From contig DASUFL010000043.1 of assembly GCA_036274595.1 (NCBI GenBank), forward strand, positions 9,568 through 73,567: a stretch of DNA of 64,000 bases. The letters run 5' to 3'. A program made the position numbers and the translations under genes. The notes under the pieces are model-generated. The model had not been told where the DNA came from, ran no database searches, and was given only the letters and a program-made list of their open reading frames with translations. This DNA is from WS-9 sp036274595 (GTDB taxonomy: Bacteria > Eisenbacteria > RBG-16-71-46 > SZUA-252). Below, in pieces: positions 63,200 through 64,000 of the stretch (positions are counted from its first letter, which is position 1; each line of letters starts with the position of its first letter).

Positions 63200-64000
63200 G
63201 CCGGGCCCTCGTGCGCCGCTGGGCCGCGCGCGTCGCGTATGGCTTGGGCCTGACCCAGACCTTCACGCGCGCCGGAGATCGCTGGCGAGTGCTCCGTGGG
63301 AAGGGGGGCATTTCCATCGGCCGGCGCCGGCGCGGCGCCTTCCTCGTGCTCCTCTACCACCGCGTCAACCGGGCCTCCCCGCGTTTCGCGATCGAGCGTA
63401 CGGAGACGGAAGCGTTCCGGGCTCAGATGGAGCACCTCGCGCGCCACTTCCACGTGATGTCGCTCGACGATCTCGTGAAACGCGTCAGGGCCGGCGAGTC
63501 CCTTCCGTCGAGAGCGGTCGCGATCACCTTCGATGACGGATACGAAGACAACTACACCGACGCCTACCCCATCCTCAGGAAACTCGGTCTTCCGGCCACG
63601 GTGTTCCTGGCGACCGAGAGCATCGGAACAGGGGAGAGCCTCTGGTTCGACCGGGTGCTCGATGCATTCCGGACCGCACGGGCCCACTCGATCAAGCTCC
63701 CCGGCGGCGAATCCGCCGAATTGTCCGATCCGATGACTCGCGAGAGGGTCGCGCATCGCGCGCTCTACGCTCTGATGCGCCTGTCGAACGCCGAGCGCGA
63801 GACGGCGATCGACGCGCTCCTGCGCGACCTCGGCCCGGAAGGCTCGCCCGACCTTCCCGCCATGATGACCTGGGATCAGGTGCGGCTCATGGCGGCCCAT
63901 GGAATCGAGTTCGGCGCTCACACCATGACCCATCCCATCCTCTCGCGGCTGCCTCTCGACGAGGCCGAGGCGGAGATCGTCGGCTCGAAGCGCAGGATCG
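63196..64000 (+). CDS. Polysaccharide deacetylase (3' end outside window)
   Basis: Partial gene, 268 codons visible and open to the right edge. TTG start overlaps the previous stop (TTGA); GTG at 63211 is the alternative. NodB-type motifs: VLLYHRVN, ITFDDGYEDNYTDAY (catalytic and metal Asp) and FGAHTMTHPIL (metal His pair). It resembles the deacetylase half of the fusion at 36454-38652 in motif layout (DDGYRDNYEHAW there). Likely N-deacetylates the exported polymer. Confidence 0.88.
   Translation, partial: MSRALVRRWAARVAYGLGLTQTFTRAGDRWRVLRGKGGISIGRRRRGAFLVLLYHRVNRASPRFAIERTETEAFRAQMEHLARHFHVMSLDDLVKRVRAGESLPSRAVAITFDDGYEDNYTDAYPILRKLGLPATVFLATESIGTGESLWFDRVLDAFRTARAHSIKLPGGESAELSDPMTRERVAHRALYALMRLSNAERETAIDALLRDLGPEGSPDLPAMMTWDQVRLMAAHGIEFGAHTMTHPILSRLPLDEAEAEIVGSKRRI

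Overview
This is one stretch of a GC-rich bacterial chromosome (roughly two-thirds G+C by eye) with very dense coding, many GTG/TTG starts and 4-nt stop/start overlaps. Housekeeping gene order (thrS-infC-rpmI-rplT-pheST-zapA-rny), an exosortase/XrtA-type exopolysaccharide locus and a secreted beta-propeller protein ending in a FlgD-like domain point to a Gram-negative outside the best-known model phyla. I think a Candidatus Eisenbacteria- or Gemmatimonadota-like lineage is plausible, but this is inference and needs a marker-gene tree.

Layout. 1-6.3 kb: a 5'-truncated exosortase fused to an EpsI domain, a secreted metallo-beta-lactamase-fold hydrolase, two lipoprotein-like unknowns, a DAHP synthase (aroF) with its own promoter and leader hairpin, and a membrane glycosyltransferase. 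6.4-14.2 kb: tRNA-Val, thrS, infC (AUC start codon, Shine-Dalgarno sequence locked in a hairpin), rpmI, rplT, pheS, pheT, a ZapB-like coiled coil, zapA, and a structured RNA that fits 6S RNA. 14.2-30.8 kb: rny and then fifteen genes from ymdB to trpB packed with gaps of at most 4 nt: folD, xseA, xseB, ispA, a DUF212 membrane protein, dxs, nadK, recN, and trpE-G-D-C-F-B. trpA is not present downstream of trpB.

30.8-42 kb: a mixed region with a minus-strand membrane protein, a small P-loop ATPase, a 917-residue FG-GAP repeat protein, a glycosyltransferase/polysaccharide deacetylase fusion, a tiny membrane protein, tRNA-Arg with a strong terminator behind it, a minus-strand outer-membrane barrel, and a GAF-GGDEF diguanylate cyclase.

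41.3-64 kb: two adjacent polyprenol-kinase-like membrane proteins (VTE5-like and VTE6/DUF92-like), wecB, and then a long exopolysaccharide operon. It starts behind a consensus promoter that carries a perfect dyad and encodes outer-membrane export, chain-length control, a BY-kinase, nucleotide-sugar synthesis (wbpA, wbpP), a FemAB-like protein, three glycosyltransferases, three asparagine-synthetase-like amidotransferases (one without the catalytic Cys2), a methyltransferase-TPR fusion, a CelD-like acyltransferase and a second deacetylase cut by the window edge. The genes together describe synthesis, modification and export of a surface polysaccharide of the XrtA/PEP-CTERM type, possibly under c-di-GMP and tyrosine-kinase control. 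No CRISPR array, transposase, integrase or rRNA was seen.
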